Position numbers and translations under genes: made by a program
The notes under the pieces: generated by a model
Databases searched by the model: none
What the model was told of the DNA's origin: nothing
What the model saw: only the letters and a program-made list of their open reading frames with translations
Shown here: positions 27,500-37,085 of the stretch, piece by piece
How positions within the stretch are numbered: position 1 is the stretch's first letter
Layout: each line of letters opens with the position of its first letter
From: Methylococcales bacterium
GTDB taxonomy: Bacteria > Pseudomonadota > Gammaproteobacteria > Methylococcales > Methylomonadaceae
Length of the DNA stretch: 38,466 nt
Assembly (NCBI GenBank): GCA_003584895.1
Contig: QVQF01000163.1
Coordinates: 1-38,466 of the forward strand
Direction of reading: 5' to 3'

Positions 27500-29956
27500 G
27501 TGATAAAGGATTCTAATAACACACTTGATTCTGAAGTGACTGAGTTGCTTACCGAAAAGCCGGTAGCGAGTACACCTAAACCTAAAGCCACTAAAGCGAA
27601 GGTAACTAAGACTTCAGTGCCTAAGGTTGAGGTTTCAGCAAAAAATAACGTAAAAACTAAGCCAGTTTCTAAAGCTAAAAGTGCTGTGCTTATAAAATCA
27701 GAAGCTATGACTAAAACCAGAAATGTTGAGGTCGTAGAGTCAAAAACTACAATTAAGAAAGCTGCTATAGAGACGCCCATGATCAAAACAGTCAAAAATA
27801 AGCTGCTAAATAACGATATGTTAAAAATCATGGATGCAAGACATCATGATCCATTCTCTGTGCTCGGGCGTCATGCAAAGAAAGATTTAATACAGATCAC
27901 TATTTATCTCCCTTATGCTGAATCAGTCAGTTTTAGTCATGAGGGCTCTGATTTTGAGAGAATTACAGGGAGTGACTTTTTTCAAGCGAATATTCAGTCA
28001 GAAACTTTGCCGACGCACTATCAATTAGTTTGGTTAGATAAAAGTGGTTACCGTCATGAAACCTATGATCCCTATGATTTTGGTACGCAATTACCCGAAT
28101 TTGATCAATATTTATTCGCTGAAGGTAAGCATTGGCATGTCTATCAAAAGTTGGGTGCCCATATACATAGCGTTGATGGTATAGCCGGCGTATTGTTTAC
28201 TGTTTGGGCACCCAGTGCCGGTCGAGTCAGCGTGGTCGGTGATTTTAATCAATGGGATGGCCGTTGTAACCCGATGCGCAGTTTGGGTGGTAGTGGTATT
28301 TGGGAGATTTTCATACCTGGATTAAAAGAGGGTTGTTACTATAAATTTGAAATACTAAACCGATTTAGTAATGAAATATTACTTAAAACTGATCCTTATG
28401 GTCAACAGTTTGAGTTTAGACCTAATACGTCTTCTATCGTGGTTAAGCCCGATAATTATATCTGGCAAGATGAATCATGGCTGTCTGCGCGCACTAAACA
28501 CGATTGGCTACATCAACCTATGTCTATCTATGAGGTGCATTTAGGTTCTTGGCGTCGAGATAGTCAGGGTAATTTTTTGACTTACCTAGAGCTTGCTGTC
28601 GAATTGGTTGATTATGTCAAGCAGATGGGATTTACTCATATTGAGTTATTACCGATTACTGAACATCCATTTGATGGTTCTTGGGGTTATCAAACGACGG
28701 GTTATTTTGCACCGACTAGTCGACATGGTTCACCTGATGATTTCCGCTATTTTATTGATACCTGTCATCAAAATGGTCTTGGCGTTATTCTTGATTGGGT
28801 ACCGGCACATTTTCCTAAAGATGCCTTTGCCTTAGCTCGCTTTGACGGTAGTGCTTTGTATGAACATGAAGACCCTCGCAAAGGAGAGCACCGTGATTGG
28901 GGGACTTTGATCTACAACTACGGTCGTAATGAAGTTAAAAACTTTTTATTGGCCAGTGCAAACTTTTGGTTAGAAGAGTTTCACTTAGATGGTTTAAGAG
29001 TCGATGCTGTCGCTTCTATGTTGTATTTAGATTATTCCCGTGAAGAACATGATTGGGTAGCCAATAAATATGGCGGCAATGAAAATCTGGAAGCTATCGA
29101 CTTTTTTAGAGAGCTGAATGCCGTGACTCATGATTTACATCCCGGCACGGTGATGATGGCTGAAGAGTCTACCTCTTGGCCACAAGTGACTCGTCCGACA
29201 TGGACTGGTGGTTTAGGTTTCTCTATGAAGTGGAACATGGGTTGGATGCATGATGTGCTCTCTTATATGAGTGAGGAGCCTGTGCATCGTAAATATCATC
29301 ATGATAGCCTAACCTTCGGTATGCTCTATGCGTTTACTGAGAACTTCGCTTTGCCATTTTCTCATGACGAAGTTGTGCATGGTAAAGGTTCGTTAGTCAA
29401 TAAAATGCCTGGAGATGAGTGGCAACGTTTTGCTAATCTGCGATTGTTATATACATTTATGTATACTTATCCAGGTAAAAAGTTGTTATTTATGGGTTGT
29501 GAGTTCGGACAAGGTACCGAATGGAATGCCAATAAAGAGTTAGATTGGTATGTGCTAGATTATCCGCACCATAAAGGCACGCAAACCTTGGTTAAGGATT
29601 TAAATCATCTTTATAAAACGCATCCAGCTTTGTTTACTCATGACTTTGATCATCAAGGTTTTGAATGGATTGATTGTCATGACGTTGAGCAATCTATTAT
29701 TAGTTACCGACGTAAAAGTGCTTTTGAAGAGTTAATAATCATTCTTAATTTTACACCAGTGCCTAGAATGAATTATCGCTTGGGAGTGCCTGAAGCAGGC
29801 GTTTATGCTGAAATTTTCAACTCAGACTCTCATTATTACAATGGTAGTAATACCGGTAATGGTGTAGTGGTATCAGAGCCTACTAAATGGATGAATTTAC
29901 CTCATTCCATTAGTCTTAACTTGCCTCCGTTGGGCGCTTTAATTTTAAAGTTATAA
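27500..29956 (+). CDS. glgB: 1,4-alpha-glucan branching enzyme with Lys/Thr-rich N-terminal tail
   Basis: GlgB introduces alpha-1,6 branches into glycogen. The start is GTG at 27500 with GAGG 9 nt upstream, giving 818 aa, about 90 longer than E. coli GlgB. Residues 1 to about 98 are low complexity and rich in Lys, Thr, Val, Ala and Pro, like histone H1-type tails. The family proper begins near [19 protein letters not shown], followed by a CBM48 domain ([26 protein letters not shown]) and the GH13 barrel. Barrel motifs are [23 protein letters not shown] (nucleophile Asp), [10 protein letters not shown] (acid/base Glu) and [10 protein letters not shown]. It heads the glgB-glgA transcript. An internal ATG at 27779 is an alternative start. 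The minus ORF 27469..27831 mirrors the tail and is a shadow. Confidence 0.95.
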   Translation: MIKDSNNTLDSEVTELLTEKPVASTPKPKATKAKVTKTSVPKVEVSAKNNVKTKPVSKAKSAVLIKSEAMTKTRNVEVVESKTTIKKAAIETPMIKTVKNKLLNNDMLKIMDARHHDPFSVLGRHAKKDLIQITIYLPYAESVSFSHEGSDFERITGSDFFQANIQSETLPTHYQLVWLDKSGYRHETYDPYDFGTQLPEFDQYLFAEGKHWHVYQKLGAHIHSVDGIAGVLFTVWAPSAGRVSVVGDFNQWDGRCNPMRSLGGSGIWEIFIPGLKEGCYYKFEILNRFSNEILLKTDPYGQQFEFRPNTSSIVVKPDNYIWQDESWLSARTKHDWLHQPMSIYEVHLGSWRRDSQGNFLTYLELAVELVDYVKQMGFTHIELLPITEHPFDGSWGYQTTGYFAPTSRHGSPDDFRYFIDTCHQNGLGVILDWVPAHFPKDAFALARFDGSALYEHEDPRKGEHRDWGTLIYNYGRNEVKNFLLASANFWLEEFHLDGLRVDAVASMLYLDYSREEHDWVANKYGGNENLEAIDFFRELNAVTHDLHPGTVMMAEESTSWPQVTRPTWTGGLGFSMKWNMGWMHDVLSYMSEEPVHRKYHHDSLTFGMLYAFTENFALPFSHDEVVHGKGSLVNKMPGDEWQRFANLRLLYTFMYTYPGKKLLFMGCEFGQGTEWNANKELDWYVLDYPHHKGTQTLVKDLNHLYKTHPALFTHDFDHQGFEWIDCHDVEQSIISYRRKSAFEELIIILNFTPVPRMNYRLGVPEAGVYAEIFNSDSHYYNGSNTGNGVVVSEPTKWMNLPHSISLNLPPLGALILKL

Positions 29957-29968
29957 GCTGAAGGCGAA

Positions 29969-30005
29969 AGGCTAAGGGTGATATTTCACCTTTAGCCTGT
30001 TTTTA
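29969..30005 (+). terminator. Intrinsic-terminator-like hairpin between glgB and glgA
   Basis: AGGCTAAGGGTG (29969-29980) pairs with CACCTTTAGCCT (29987-29998), a 12-bp stem with one G-T wobble and a 6-nt loop, followed by GTTTTTA. It would end or attenuate transcription after glgB. If so, glgA depends on read-through or its own promoter. Confidence 0.7.
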
Positions 30006-30025
30006 CTAACTTAAGCATAGAAACG

Positions 30026-31459
30026 ATGAAAAAAATTCTTTTTGTAACGAGTGAAGCACATCCTTTAATTAAGACAGGTGGGCTTGCTGATGTATGTGGT
30101 AGTTTACCTAAAGCCTTGTCTGAATTATCTCAAGATATCAAACTGATACTGCCTAGATATCAGGCGTTGAAAATCACTGAGGATATCCGTTTTCTGTGTT
30201 CGGTCAGGGTTGATAATCGGAATGTTAATATTTTGGAAACTCGTTTGCCTGATAGTCAGGTCACCGTGTTGCTGGTAGATTATCCAACTTATTTTAATTT
30301 TCCGGGTAATCCATATGTTGATGAATTGGGTGAGCCTTGGCTTAATAATGCTGAACGCTTTGGTTTGTTTTGTAAAATTGCCGTGGAAGTGGCGATGGAT
30401 AGAGCTCATTTAAATTGGCAGCCAGATATTGTTCATTGTAATGATTGGCAGTCGGGTTTGGTTCCGGCTTTATTGTCTTTAGAATACGAACCTCCAAAGA
30501 CAGTCTTTACTATACACAATATGGCTTATCAGGGCTTGTTCCCCAAGACAGCGGTTTATGATTTAAATATACCCGGACGCTTATGGCATATCGCAGGCTT
30601 GGAATTTTATGACATGCTGTCTTTTATTAAAGGCGGTTTGGTCTACGCTGATTTCATAACTACGGTCAGCCCTAGTTATGCACTAGAAATTCAAACAACT
30701 GAATTTGGATATGGTCTTGAAGGCTTGTTGGCTACTCGTAACGCTTCATTAGGCGGCATTATTAATGGCATTGATACAGAGTACTGGAATCCTGAAACGG
30801 ACACTTATATTGCCCAGACTTATAGTGCTGCTACGCTTAATAAAAAACGACTTAATAAAGCAGATGTGCAACTAAAATTTGGTTTGCCAGTTAATGATAA
30901 AGTGCCCTTGTTTTCATTGATCGGTCGCTTAGTCGAACAAAAAGGTATTGATTTGTTAGTCGAGTGCCTCCCTGAAATGATGACCATGAATTTACAATTT
31001 GTGTTGTTAGGTAGTGGCGATAAAGTGTTTGAAAAACAATTACAAGTCTTGGCTGATCTGTATCCTGAAAAGATGGCGATTAGACTAGGCTATGATGAAG
31101 CTTTGGCGCATGTTATAGAGGCAGGAGCAGATGTTTTCCTAATGCCTTCTAAATTTGAGCCTTGTGGTTTGAATCAAATGTATAGCCAGCGTTATGGCAC
31201 GATTCCTATCGTTAGAAAAACCGGAGGTCTGGCTGATACAGTCACAGATACCTTGCCAGAAACGCTAGTTATAGGCAGTGCTAGCGGTCTTGTATTTAAT
31301 GAAGCCAGTGCTGGTGCTTTATTAGAAGCGATAAAGCGCGCTTTGATTTTATATAGTGTTCCAAATATCTGGAAGAAAATGCAAGTGAATGCGATGAGTC
31401 AAGACTTTTCATGGCAACGCTCCGCTGAACAGTATTTGGCTTTATATGAGAATCTGTAA
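30026..31459 (+). CDS. glgA: Glycogen synthase (ADP-glucose)
   Basis: This GT5 glycosyltransferase adds glucose from ADP-glucose to the non-reducing ends of glycogen. The 477-aa protein has the N-terminal ADP-glucose loop KTGGLADVCGSLPKAL. It also has NDWQSGLVPALL, FTIHNMAYQGLFP and GIDTEYWNP, and the C-terminal GT-B motif SKFEPCGLNQMYSQRYG...VRKTGGLADTV. Length matches bacterial GlgA. A terminator-like hairpin separates it from glgB by 70 nt. A REC-HDOD gene starts 30 nt after its stop, probably in the same transcript. The ribosome binding site is weak. Confidence 0.96.
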   Translation: MKKILFVTSEAHPLIKTGGLADVCGSLPKALSELSQDIKLILPRYQALKITEDIRFLCSVRVDNRNVNILETRLPDSQVTVLLVDYPTYFNFPGNPYVDELGEPWLNNAERFGLFCKIAVEVAMDRAHLNWQPDIVHCNDWQSGLVPALLSLEYEPPKTVFTIHNMAYQGLFPKTAVYDLNIPGRLWHIAGLEFYDMLSFIKGGLVYADFITTVSPSYALEIQTTEFGYGLEGLLATRNASLGGIINGIDTEYWNPETDTYIAQTYSAATLNKKRLNKADVQLKFGLPVNDKVPLFSLIGRLVEQKGIDLLVECLPEMMTMNLQFVLLGSGDKVFEKQLQVLADLYPEKMAIRLGYDEALAHVIEAGADVFLMPSKFEPCGLNQMYSQRYGTIPIVRKTGGLADTVTDTLPETLVIGSASGLVFNEASAGALLEAIKRALILYSVPNIWKKMQVNAMSQDFSWQRSAEQYLALYENL

Positions 31460-31489
31460 TCTTTAGATTGTATCAATGTCTTCATCAGT

Positions 31490-32788
31490 ATGAAAAATTT
31501 ACTAAAGACTATATTCGTAATTGATGACGATGTGTGTCAGCACAAAATCATCAAGCATTTACTGCAACACGATAAATATAACTTGGTTTTTATTTCTGGT
31601 GAAGAAGCTACAACTATTTTGTTACGCACCAGACCCGATCTGATTTTGTTGGATATCAATATGCCAGACTTCGATGGACTGGATGTTTTACAAAAGATAA
31701 AACATTACCGCCATATTTCTGGAGTGCCGATTATTATGATCTCGGGAATGTGCGAAAAAAGAATCGTGATGCAAAGCATGTCGCATGGAGCTATTGATTT
31801 TATTGTCAAGCCATTCAATGGCGATTTTCTATTGAAGAAGATAAGGGATTTATTGATAGATGCTCACGAAGTTCCAAAAAAAGTTAGTGCTGCTCCTCAC
31901 TTACACTCCCTTCTTAAACCAACAACTATCTCAGCTACGTTACCAATTATTCCAATAATTCCTACGTTGCTACGCAACCTCTCATTTTTCTTTGATATGA
32001 GTGAAAAAGATGATGATTCAATTAAAAATCATCATCAAGAAATAGTCCGATTGATAGAATCAGATACGGAGATATCTTCCGTTATATTAAAAATCATTAA
32101 CTCGCCTCTTTATGGGTCTACTCAGAGGGCGCAAACTATAAGTGATACATTAAACGCAATAGGTTTCGTTAATATCTATGAATTGATCACGAGTATATCC
32201 TTACGTAATGCGATAAATAGCGAGAAACAACAGGCTGAATTAAATTTATTCTGGGAGCAAAGTGCCAGAACAGGATTGGTTCTTTCTTATTTAGCCACAC
32301 GTATCGCAAATGTGGATAAAAATATAGCTTTTCATTTTGGTATATTTCACGATTCAGGAAGAGCGCTAATGATGCGACATTTTCCATCCTACATTGAAAC
32401 ATTAAGGTTATCATCAATCACATTTGACCAAAATGTAACAACCATTGAAGATAATAGGCACAATTGCAATCATGCACAGTGTGGAGCGATGTTGGCAATG
32501 GCATGGGGATTGTCTGAAACTATCGTTACTGCTATTCGTTATCACCATAATATTAAAGTGATCAAGGAACATCACGCTTCAGAATTAATATTAAGCTTAA
32601 TTGCTATGGCTAATTTAGCGGAATATATTGAAAGTAATGATTCGTATTTAAGCGATAATCAATGGACTAAATATAAAGAAGAGTACATGGCAAGTTTGAA
32701 AATAAATGATCAACAAGTGAATGAATTAATAATGGAGACCAAGCAAATACTTATTAATGAATTCAATAATAATTATTGTATATTTTGA
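31490..32788 (+). CDS. Response regulator with HDOD output domain
   Basis: This is a 432-aa cytoplasmic signalling protein. Residues 7-125 form a CheY-like receiver with acidic triad D12-D14, phosphoacceptor Asp55 (LILLDINMPD) and the Lys of IVKPF. Residues of about 150-400 form an HDOD domain, a non-catalytic relative of HD-GYP (VILKIINSPLYG, FHFGIFHDSGRALM, AAMLAMAWGLSE-like core, AIRYHHN). HDOD regulators act in signalling, often with cyclic-di-GMP or kinase networks. No histidine kinase is adjacent. Its position 30 nt after glgA hints at regulation of glycogen metabolism, but this is context only. The minus ORF 32187..32417 is a shadow. Confidence 0.85.
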   Translation: MKNLLKTIFVIDDDVCQHKIIKHLLQHDKYNLVFISGEEATTILLRTRPDLILLDINMPDFDGLDVLQKIKHYRHISGVPIIMISGMCEKRIVMQSMSHGAIDFIVKPFNGDFLLKKIRDLLIDAHEVPKKVSAAPHLHSLLKPTTISATLPIIPIIPTLLRNLSFFFDMSEKDDDSIKNHHQEIVRLIESDTEISSVILKIINSPLYGSTQRAQTISDTLNAIGFVNIYELITSISLRNAINSEKQQAELNLFWEQSARTGLVLSYLATRIANVDKNIAFHFGIFHDSGRALMMRHFPSYIETLRLSSITFDQNVTTIEDNRHNCNHAQCGAMLAMAWGLSETIVTAIRYHHNIKVIKEHHASELILSLIAMANLAEYIESNDSYLSDNQWTKYKEEYMASLKINDQQVNELIMETKQILINEFNNNYCIF

Positions 32789-32893
32789 AACAGAATGTCG
32801 TGTAATAGTTTTATCGTTGCTGAGACACTATTGAGTTGTGAAAAGATGCAGCTCAAACCACATCGCCAGTAAGTTTATTTTGAGAGTAGACGG

Positions 32894-34399
32894 ATGCATG
32901 AAATTCAACTGCTGTATGTAGAAAATATCATCACCAGAAAGAAAAGTACCCCACAACAAGAATTGATCTTTGTTATGCGGGTGGCAAATTTAAGCCATGA
33001 CAAAAAAGTAGAAGTGTTATGGGCGGGTGAGCAAGGTGAATGGCAGGTCTTATCGGCTAGCTATCAGTATCAACTAAACGCAGATGAAGAATGCTGGAAA
33101 GCGAGGGTCATTATTAAAGCGCAGGGGCATACTAGTTTGCCCGGTAATATCAACTTTGCCTTGCACTACCAATGTTTAGGCCAAGAGTATTGGGATAATC
33201 AAGCAGGTAGCAATTATGCTAGCCAAGCAGACTCAGGCATACAATTAACAGCTAGCCAAAACCTGCAACAACTAGGTTTTGAATCTAAGTTGAAAGCAGG
33301 GCAACAACTTCTACCTATTACCGTCTCGGTTAATCAGGCTTTACAAGTCAAAGCGGTTATTCTTCATTGGACGACTGATAACTGGCTGACGAGTCATACA
33401 ACCCCTTGCCATTTTAATCGCCATTATTGGCATGAGCATGCGCAAAGTAATGCTAGAAACCCTAATCAATATGGCTCGCAGATATGGCAGGGTTTACTTA
33501 AAATCAATGATGCTTATCGTGTGGAGTATTCGATATCTTATGACACGGCTGTTGGGGTGTTATGGGATAACAATGACGGCAATAATTATAAACTCAGTCA
33601 TGAGCCGTTAAAGCTGATGATTCTTAATTTACATTGTTATCAGGAAGCACAGCAAGATGAAAAGTTTACTCAAATAGCCAAAGCCATTGATGACTTGGAC
33701 GTGGATATTGTTTGTTTTCAAGAAGTCGCTGAGCTTTGGAATGAAGGGTTTGGTGATTGGAAGACTCATTCTGCTAACATTATTAATAATAGACTTAAAC
33801 ACGCTTTCCATCTTTATAGCGATTGGTCGCATTTAGGCTTTGACAAATATCGTGAGGGCGTGGCTATTTTAAGTCGATATCCACTCCATAATCAGTCCGC
33901 CCGCTATGTTTCTGATAGCGATAGTATCTTCAGTATTCATGCTCGAAAAGTTATCATGGCCCAAGTTAATGTCCCCACTATGGGTTTAATTAATGTGTTT
34001 TCAGCACATTTAAGCTGGTGGGAAGATGGTTTTTCTCAGCAATTTAAAAAGTTGAGTTCATGGGCTAGTGAGCTTCAAGATCAATCAGTATCCGCTACCT
34101 TACTATGTGGTGATTTTAATATTACCAGCGGATCAGAGGGCTATCAGTTAATCGTCAATGCTAATGAATATGAAGATCAATTTCTGGCCATACAAGATCA
34201 GTGTGCCTTTGAAAAAATACTCAAGGTGAATGATGCTTATTGGAGTAACTCTCATGCTGAAGATTATCGTATTGATTATATCTTTATGAATAAAGTTAGT
34301 GACTTAAAAGTGCATTCAGGAAGAGTTTTATTTACCGATGATGATTATGGCAGAGTGTCAGATCATTGTGGCTATCTAATGAGCTTTGAACCTAAGTAA
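32894..34399 (+). CDS. EEP-superfamily phosphoesterase with tandem CBM21-like glycogen-binding modules
   Basis: I see three parts in this 501-aa protein. Residues 5-110 resemble a CBM21 starch/glycogen-binding domain (FVMRVANLSHDKKVEVLW, then YWDNQAGSNY). Residues 130-235 look like a second, more diverged copy ending LWDNNDGNNY. Residues 240-500 are an endonuclease/exonuclease/phosphatase (EEP) domain with VCFQEV (Glu277), FSAHLSWW, LLCGDFN and a terminal VSDHCGY, so the metal and catalytic positions are present. EEP enzymes include DNases, sphingomyelinases and inositol-polyphosphate phosphatases, so the substrate cannot be read from the fold. No signal peptide was seen, which suggests action on intracellular glycogen. 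A PLD-like gene follows on the same strand. Domain calls are from motif recognition. Confidence 0.78.
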   Translation: MHEIQLLYVENIITRKKSTPQQELIFVMRVANLSHDKKVEVLWAGEQGEWQVLSASYQYQLNADEECWKARVIIKAQGHTSLPGNINFALHYQCLGQEYWDNQAGSNYASQADSGIQLTASQNLQQLGFESKLKAGQQLLPITVSVNQALQVKAVILHWTTDNWLTSHTTPCHFNRHYWHEHAQSNARNPNQYGSQIWQGLLKINDAYRVEYSISYDTAVGVLWDNNDGNNYKLSHEPLKLMILNLHCYQEAQQDEKFTQIAKAIDDLDVDIVCFQEVAELWNEGFGDWKTHSANIINNRLKHAFHLYSDWSHLGFDKYREGVAILSRYPLHNQSARYVSDSDSIFSIHARKVIMAQVNVPTMGLINVFSAHLSWWEDGFSQQFKKLSSWASELQDQSVSATLLCGDFNITSGSEGYQLIVNANEYEDQFLAIQDQCAFEKILKVNDAYWSNSHAEDYRIDYIFMNKVSDLKVHSGRVLFTDDDYGRVSDHCGYLMSFEPK

Positions 34400-34421
34400 T
34401 CTAGCAATGAAAGGAGATCAT

Positions 34422-36017
34422 ATGCCCTACGCAGAACATTATGCCAAGCCTGTGCATGGGCATTTAGGTGGCTATTTTCAAAGAGTGAATGATTTTAATC
34501 ATACCTTTGATATACGCTGGGGAAAAATAGAGTTTGATGTGAATTTTGGTGTGCAACTTAACATCAAAGTAGTCCTTAAAGTCTATAGAGAGCAGGGCAT
34601 TTGTGAAACTTATCTGATTGATACCGATGCTTATGATATTCAATGGGATAGACATAAACGCAAAACACGAGACTTTTATGTCTTACCATTCTCCAATCAT
34701 TTCGGCCCTATTACCTGTGTTAAGTTTGCTTATTTAGTGCATTTGCATGAGCATTCTTTGGCTTCTGAGTTTGATTATCTATTTATGGATAGCCAGCAAG
34801 TACAAAATGGTCATGATCAAAATCGCGTAATCACTAATGAAGGGCGTGCGGCTAATAGTTATCGTACTTATGAATTGAATGCCGTTGAATTACAGTGTGA
34901 TGCTGATTGGTATAATCATCATATTGATGATTTAAAACTAACGCCCAAGTTTACTAAAGGTCAGCAATATCATCCTTATCATCCTAAACGATATATACAT
35001 GATCATATTGACAAAGTAATACACTGTCGTAGGCAAAACCCACAGCGACTTTGTACCATTAAAGTCAGTGTCGATTGTATAGACGACACTGATTTTATTA
35101 ATCATTTGATCTATGCCAGTCAAGAAGGTGTTTTAGTTCAGTGTATCGTTGATTGGCGAAAAATGACGCTCACTAACAGTGATAATTACGCCCGTTTAAA
35201 ATGTGCCAGAGTTGAATTAATCGGTGTGTTTTGTACACCTCAACATCACCTGATCGAAGTTGAACCCGATATGCACACCAAATTCGTGATATTCAACGAT
35301 GAGGACTGCATCTTAGGGTCTTTTAATATCACTTTTGATCGCTGGTGGGCAAACTGGGAATCGGGTATGACTTTCCAGTCCAAAGGTGTTTGTAGATTGT
35401 TGGATAATATATTTCAAAGTCAGCGCGGCGGTGTTAATCAGCGCTATGGAATAGATCCTTTAAGTCATTTTAATCTGCTCTATACCTTTGGCAGGCAAGT
35501 CATGCAAAATGGTCAGCTCTATCGTCCGCATCATGCCATTTTGGCTGAGATTCATAGAGCCAAGCATTCTATTAAGCTGTGTTTGTTTCTAATGGGTGAT
35601 TTATTAGGTGATTATCATGATAGCGTGGTTGATGCGTTAATACAGGCCCATCATCGGGGTGTTTATGTCCATATTTTATTTAATGGCCATTTGGCCAGAC
35701 AAGGACGCATAGGCTTAGAGCGTTCAATGTATGATGAGCTTAATCGAGCATTACTACCGGCAGTGCAGCGTTTAAGAAATGCTGGTATTGTGGTGGGTTT
35801 GGTTTATGGTCTAGATGATCACCCTGTGCCTTATTCACCGATACATTCTAAGTATTGTATTATTGACGACTCTATTGTTATAGAAGGTAGCTTTAACTGG
35901 TATAACACCTCGGTATTTTCACACGATCTATTGGTAGTGGTTAATAATTATGGGGTAGCCGAACCTTATCGCTATGAGTTTGAACAAATACAGCATTCAT
36001 TTAGAGTGTATTATTAA
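34422..36017 (+). CDS. Phospholipase D-like protein with two HKD motifs
   Basis: The track ORF starts with TTG at 34386 inside the previous gene. The ATG at 34422 has a perfect AAGGAG 5 nt upstream and gives 531 aa (MPYAEHYAKPVHGH). About 160 N-terminal residues are beta-rich and unrecognised. They are followed by two PLD-type halves. The first HKD motif (HTKFVIFND...GSFN, His285) has Asn where the conserved Asp should be. The second (HSKYCIIDD...GSFNW, His475) is canonical. PLD-fold enzymes cleave or transfer phosphodiesters in lipids, DNA or other substrates. No signal peptide or membrane helix is visible. The start lies 23 nt after the EEP gene stop, so the two are almost certainly cotranscribed and probably act on related material. 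Confidence 0.82.
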   Translation: MPYAEHYAKPVHGHLGGYFQRVNDFNHTFDIRWGKIEFDVNFGVQLNIKVVLKVYREQGICETYLIDTDAYDIQWDRHKRKTRDFYVLPFSNHFGPITCVKFAYLVHLHEHSLASEFDYLFMDSQQVQNGHDQNRVITNEGRAANSYRTYELNAVELQCDADWYNHHIDDLKLTPKFTKGQQYHPYHPKRYIHDHIDKVIHCRRQNPQRLCTIKVSVDCIDDTDFINHLIYASQEGVLVQCIVDWRKMTLTNSDNYARLKCARVELIGVFCTPQHHLIEVEPDMHTKFVIFNDEDCILGSFNITFDRWWANWESGMTFQSKGVCRLLDNIFQSQRGGVNQRYGIDPLSHFNLLYTFGRQVMQNGQLYRPHHAILAEIHRAKHSIKLCLFLMGDLLGDYHDSVVDALIQAHHRGVYVHILFNGHLARQGRIGLERSMYDELNRALLPAVQRLRNAGIVVGLVYGLDDHPVPYSPIHSKYCIIDDSIVIEGSFNWYNTSVFSHDLLVVVNNYGVAEPYRYEFEQIQHSFRVYY

Positions 36018-36034
36018 GGATCAGTTCGTAGACC

Positions 36035-36084
36035 CGATAAGTAACCTGCATCAGGCATCAACGGTGGATGAGCGTTGCTTATCG
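36035..36084. repeat. Degenerate intergenic repeat with long-range stem
   Basis: CGATAAGTAAC (36035-36045) pairs with GTTGCTTATCG (36074-36084), 11 bp with one G-T wobble. The enclosed CATCAGGCATCAACGGTGG resembles a repeat fragment I have seen in intergenic regions of several proteobacterial genomes. That recognition is from memory and unverified. Confidence 0.45.
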
Positions 36085-36111
36085 ATCATAACTTGAATTT
36101 AAAGCAGACTA

Positions 36112-37080
36112 ATGACAGCTCATCACAAACATCATCATACTCACGCTCATAGTGGGCACGCACATACTCACGACCATTACAGTCATCATGATCAAAACAA
36201 ACAAGGGTTAGCATTCGTCTGTGCTATCGTTTTAAATGCTGCGTTTGTTATCGTCGAATTTAGCTATGGTTTTATGGCTAATTCCACCGCGCTCATGGCC
36301 GATGCTGGACATAATTTATCTGATGTATTGGGATTGTTTTTAGCTTGGGGTGCTGCAATTCTGTCTCGTAAAGTACCGAATGAACGCTATACCTACGGTT
36401 TACGCAGTACCTCGATTATGGCGGCGCTAATAAATGCTATGTTTTTATTGATAGCTTGCGGAGCTATAGCTTGGGAGGCTATTCATAGGTTTTCACAACC
36501 CCCTTTAGTAGGTGGTTTAACGGTCACGGTGGTGGCAGCTATTGGTATCGTCATTAACGGGCTATCAGCATGGCTGTTCGTCAAAGGAAGTAAGGCCGAT
36601 TTAAATATTCGTGGCGCTTATCTCCATATGGCTGCCGATGCAGGAGTATCGCTAGGTGTGGCATTGGCTGGTATAGCTATGATATACACCAACTGGTACT
36701 GGTTAGATCCGGTGATTAGTTTGCTGATTGTGCTAGTGATTGTCATTAGTACGTGGTGTTTGTTATGTGAAGCTATGCAATTAGCGTTAGTTGCTGTTCC
36801 TGCACATATTGATGTATTAGAAGTCACGACTTATTTACGTCAATGCCAGGGAGTGACAGACATACACGATCTACATATTTGGGGCTTGAGTACCACTGAA
36901 AGCGCTTTAACGAGCCATCTAGTTATGCCAGCAGGATATCCCGGTGATGCCTTTATGGATACTGTCGTGGAAACGCTTAAAGAACGTTTCTCTATACAGC
37001 ACAGTACCATACAGGTAGAACAAGGAACGACAAATCATGCATGCGCACTGCATCCTAATAATACGGTACACAATCACTGA
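36112..37080 (+). CDS. Cation diffusion facilitator (CDF) metal exporter, CzcD/ZitB-like
   Basis: This 322-aa inner-membrane antiporter probably exports zinc or other divalent cations in exchange for protons. The first 30 residues are extremely His-rich (HHKHHHTHAHSGHAHTH). Six membrane helices follow. The TM2 metal site is in MADAGHNLSDVLG and the TM5 site in YLHMAADAGVSLG, both with His/Asp pairs. The C-terminal cytoplasmic domain (TDIHDLHIWGLSTTESALTSHL) is typical of the dimerising CDF tail. The His-rich leader may collect metal. The downstream MFS gene starts within 10 nt, suggesting cotranscription. Confidence 0.92.
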   Translation: MTAHHKHHHTHAHSGHAHTHDHYSHHDQNKQGLAFVCAIVLNAAFVIVEFSYGFMANSTALMADAGHNLSDVLGLFLAWGAAILSRKVPNERYTYGLRSTSIMAALINAMFLLIACGAIAWEAIHRFSQPPLVGGLTVTVVAAIGIVINGLSAWLFVKGSKADLNIRGAYLHMAADAGVSLGVALAGIAMIYTNWYWLDPVISLLIVLVIVISTWCLLCEAMQLALVAVPAHIDVLEVTTYLRQCQGVTDIHDLHIWGLSTTESALTSHLVMPAGYPGDAFMDTVVETLKERFSIQHSTIQVEQGTTNHACALHPNNTVHNH

Positions 37081-37085
37081 AATTG

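Noticed and set aside
27469-27831. 120-aa minus-strand hydrophobic ORF opposite the glgB start
   Set aside because: It mirrors the Lys/Thr-rich glgB tail in antisense, which naturally yields Leu/Phe/Val/Ser-rich sequence. The glgB frame has a good ribosome binding site and continues into the conserved enzyme.
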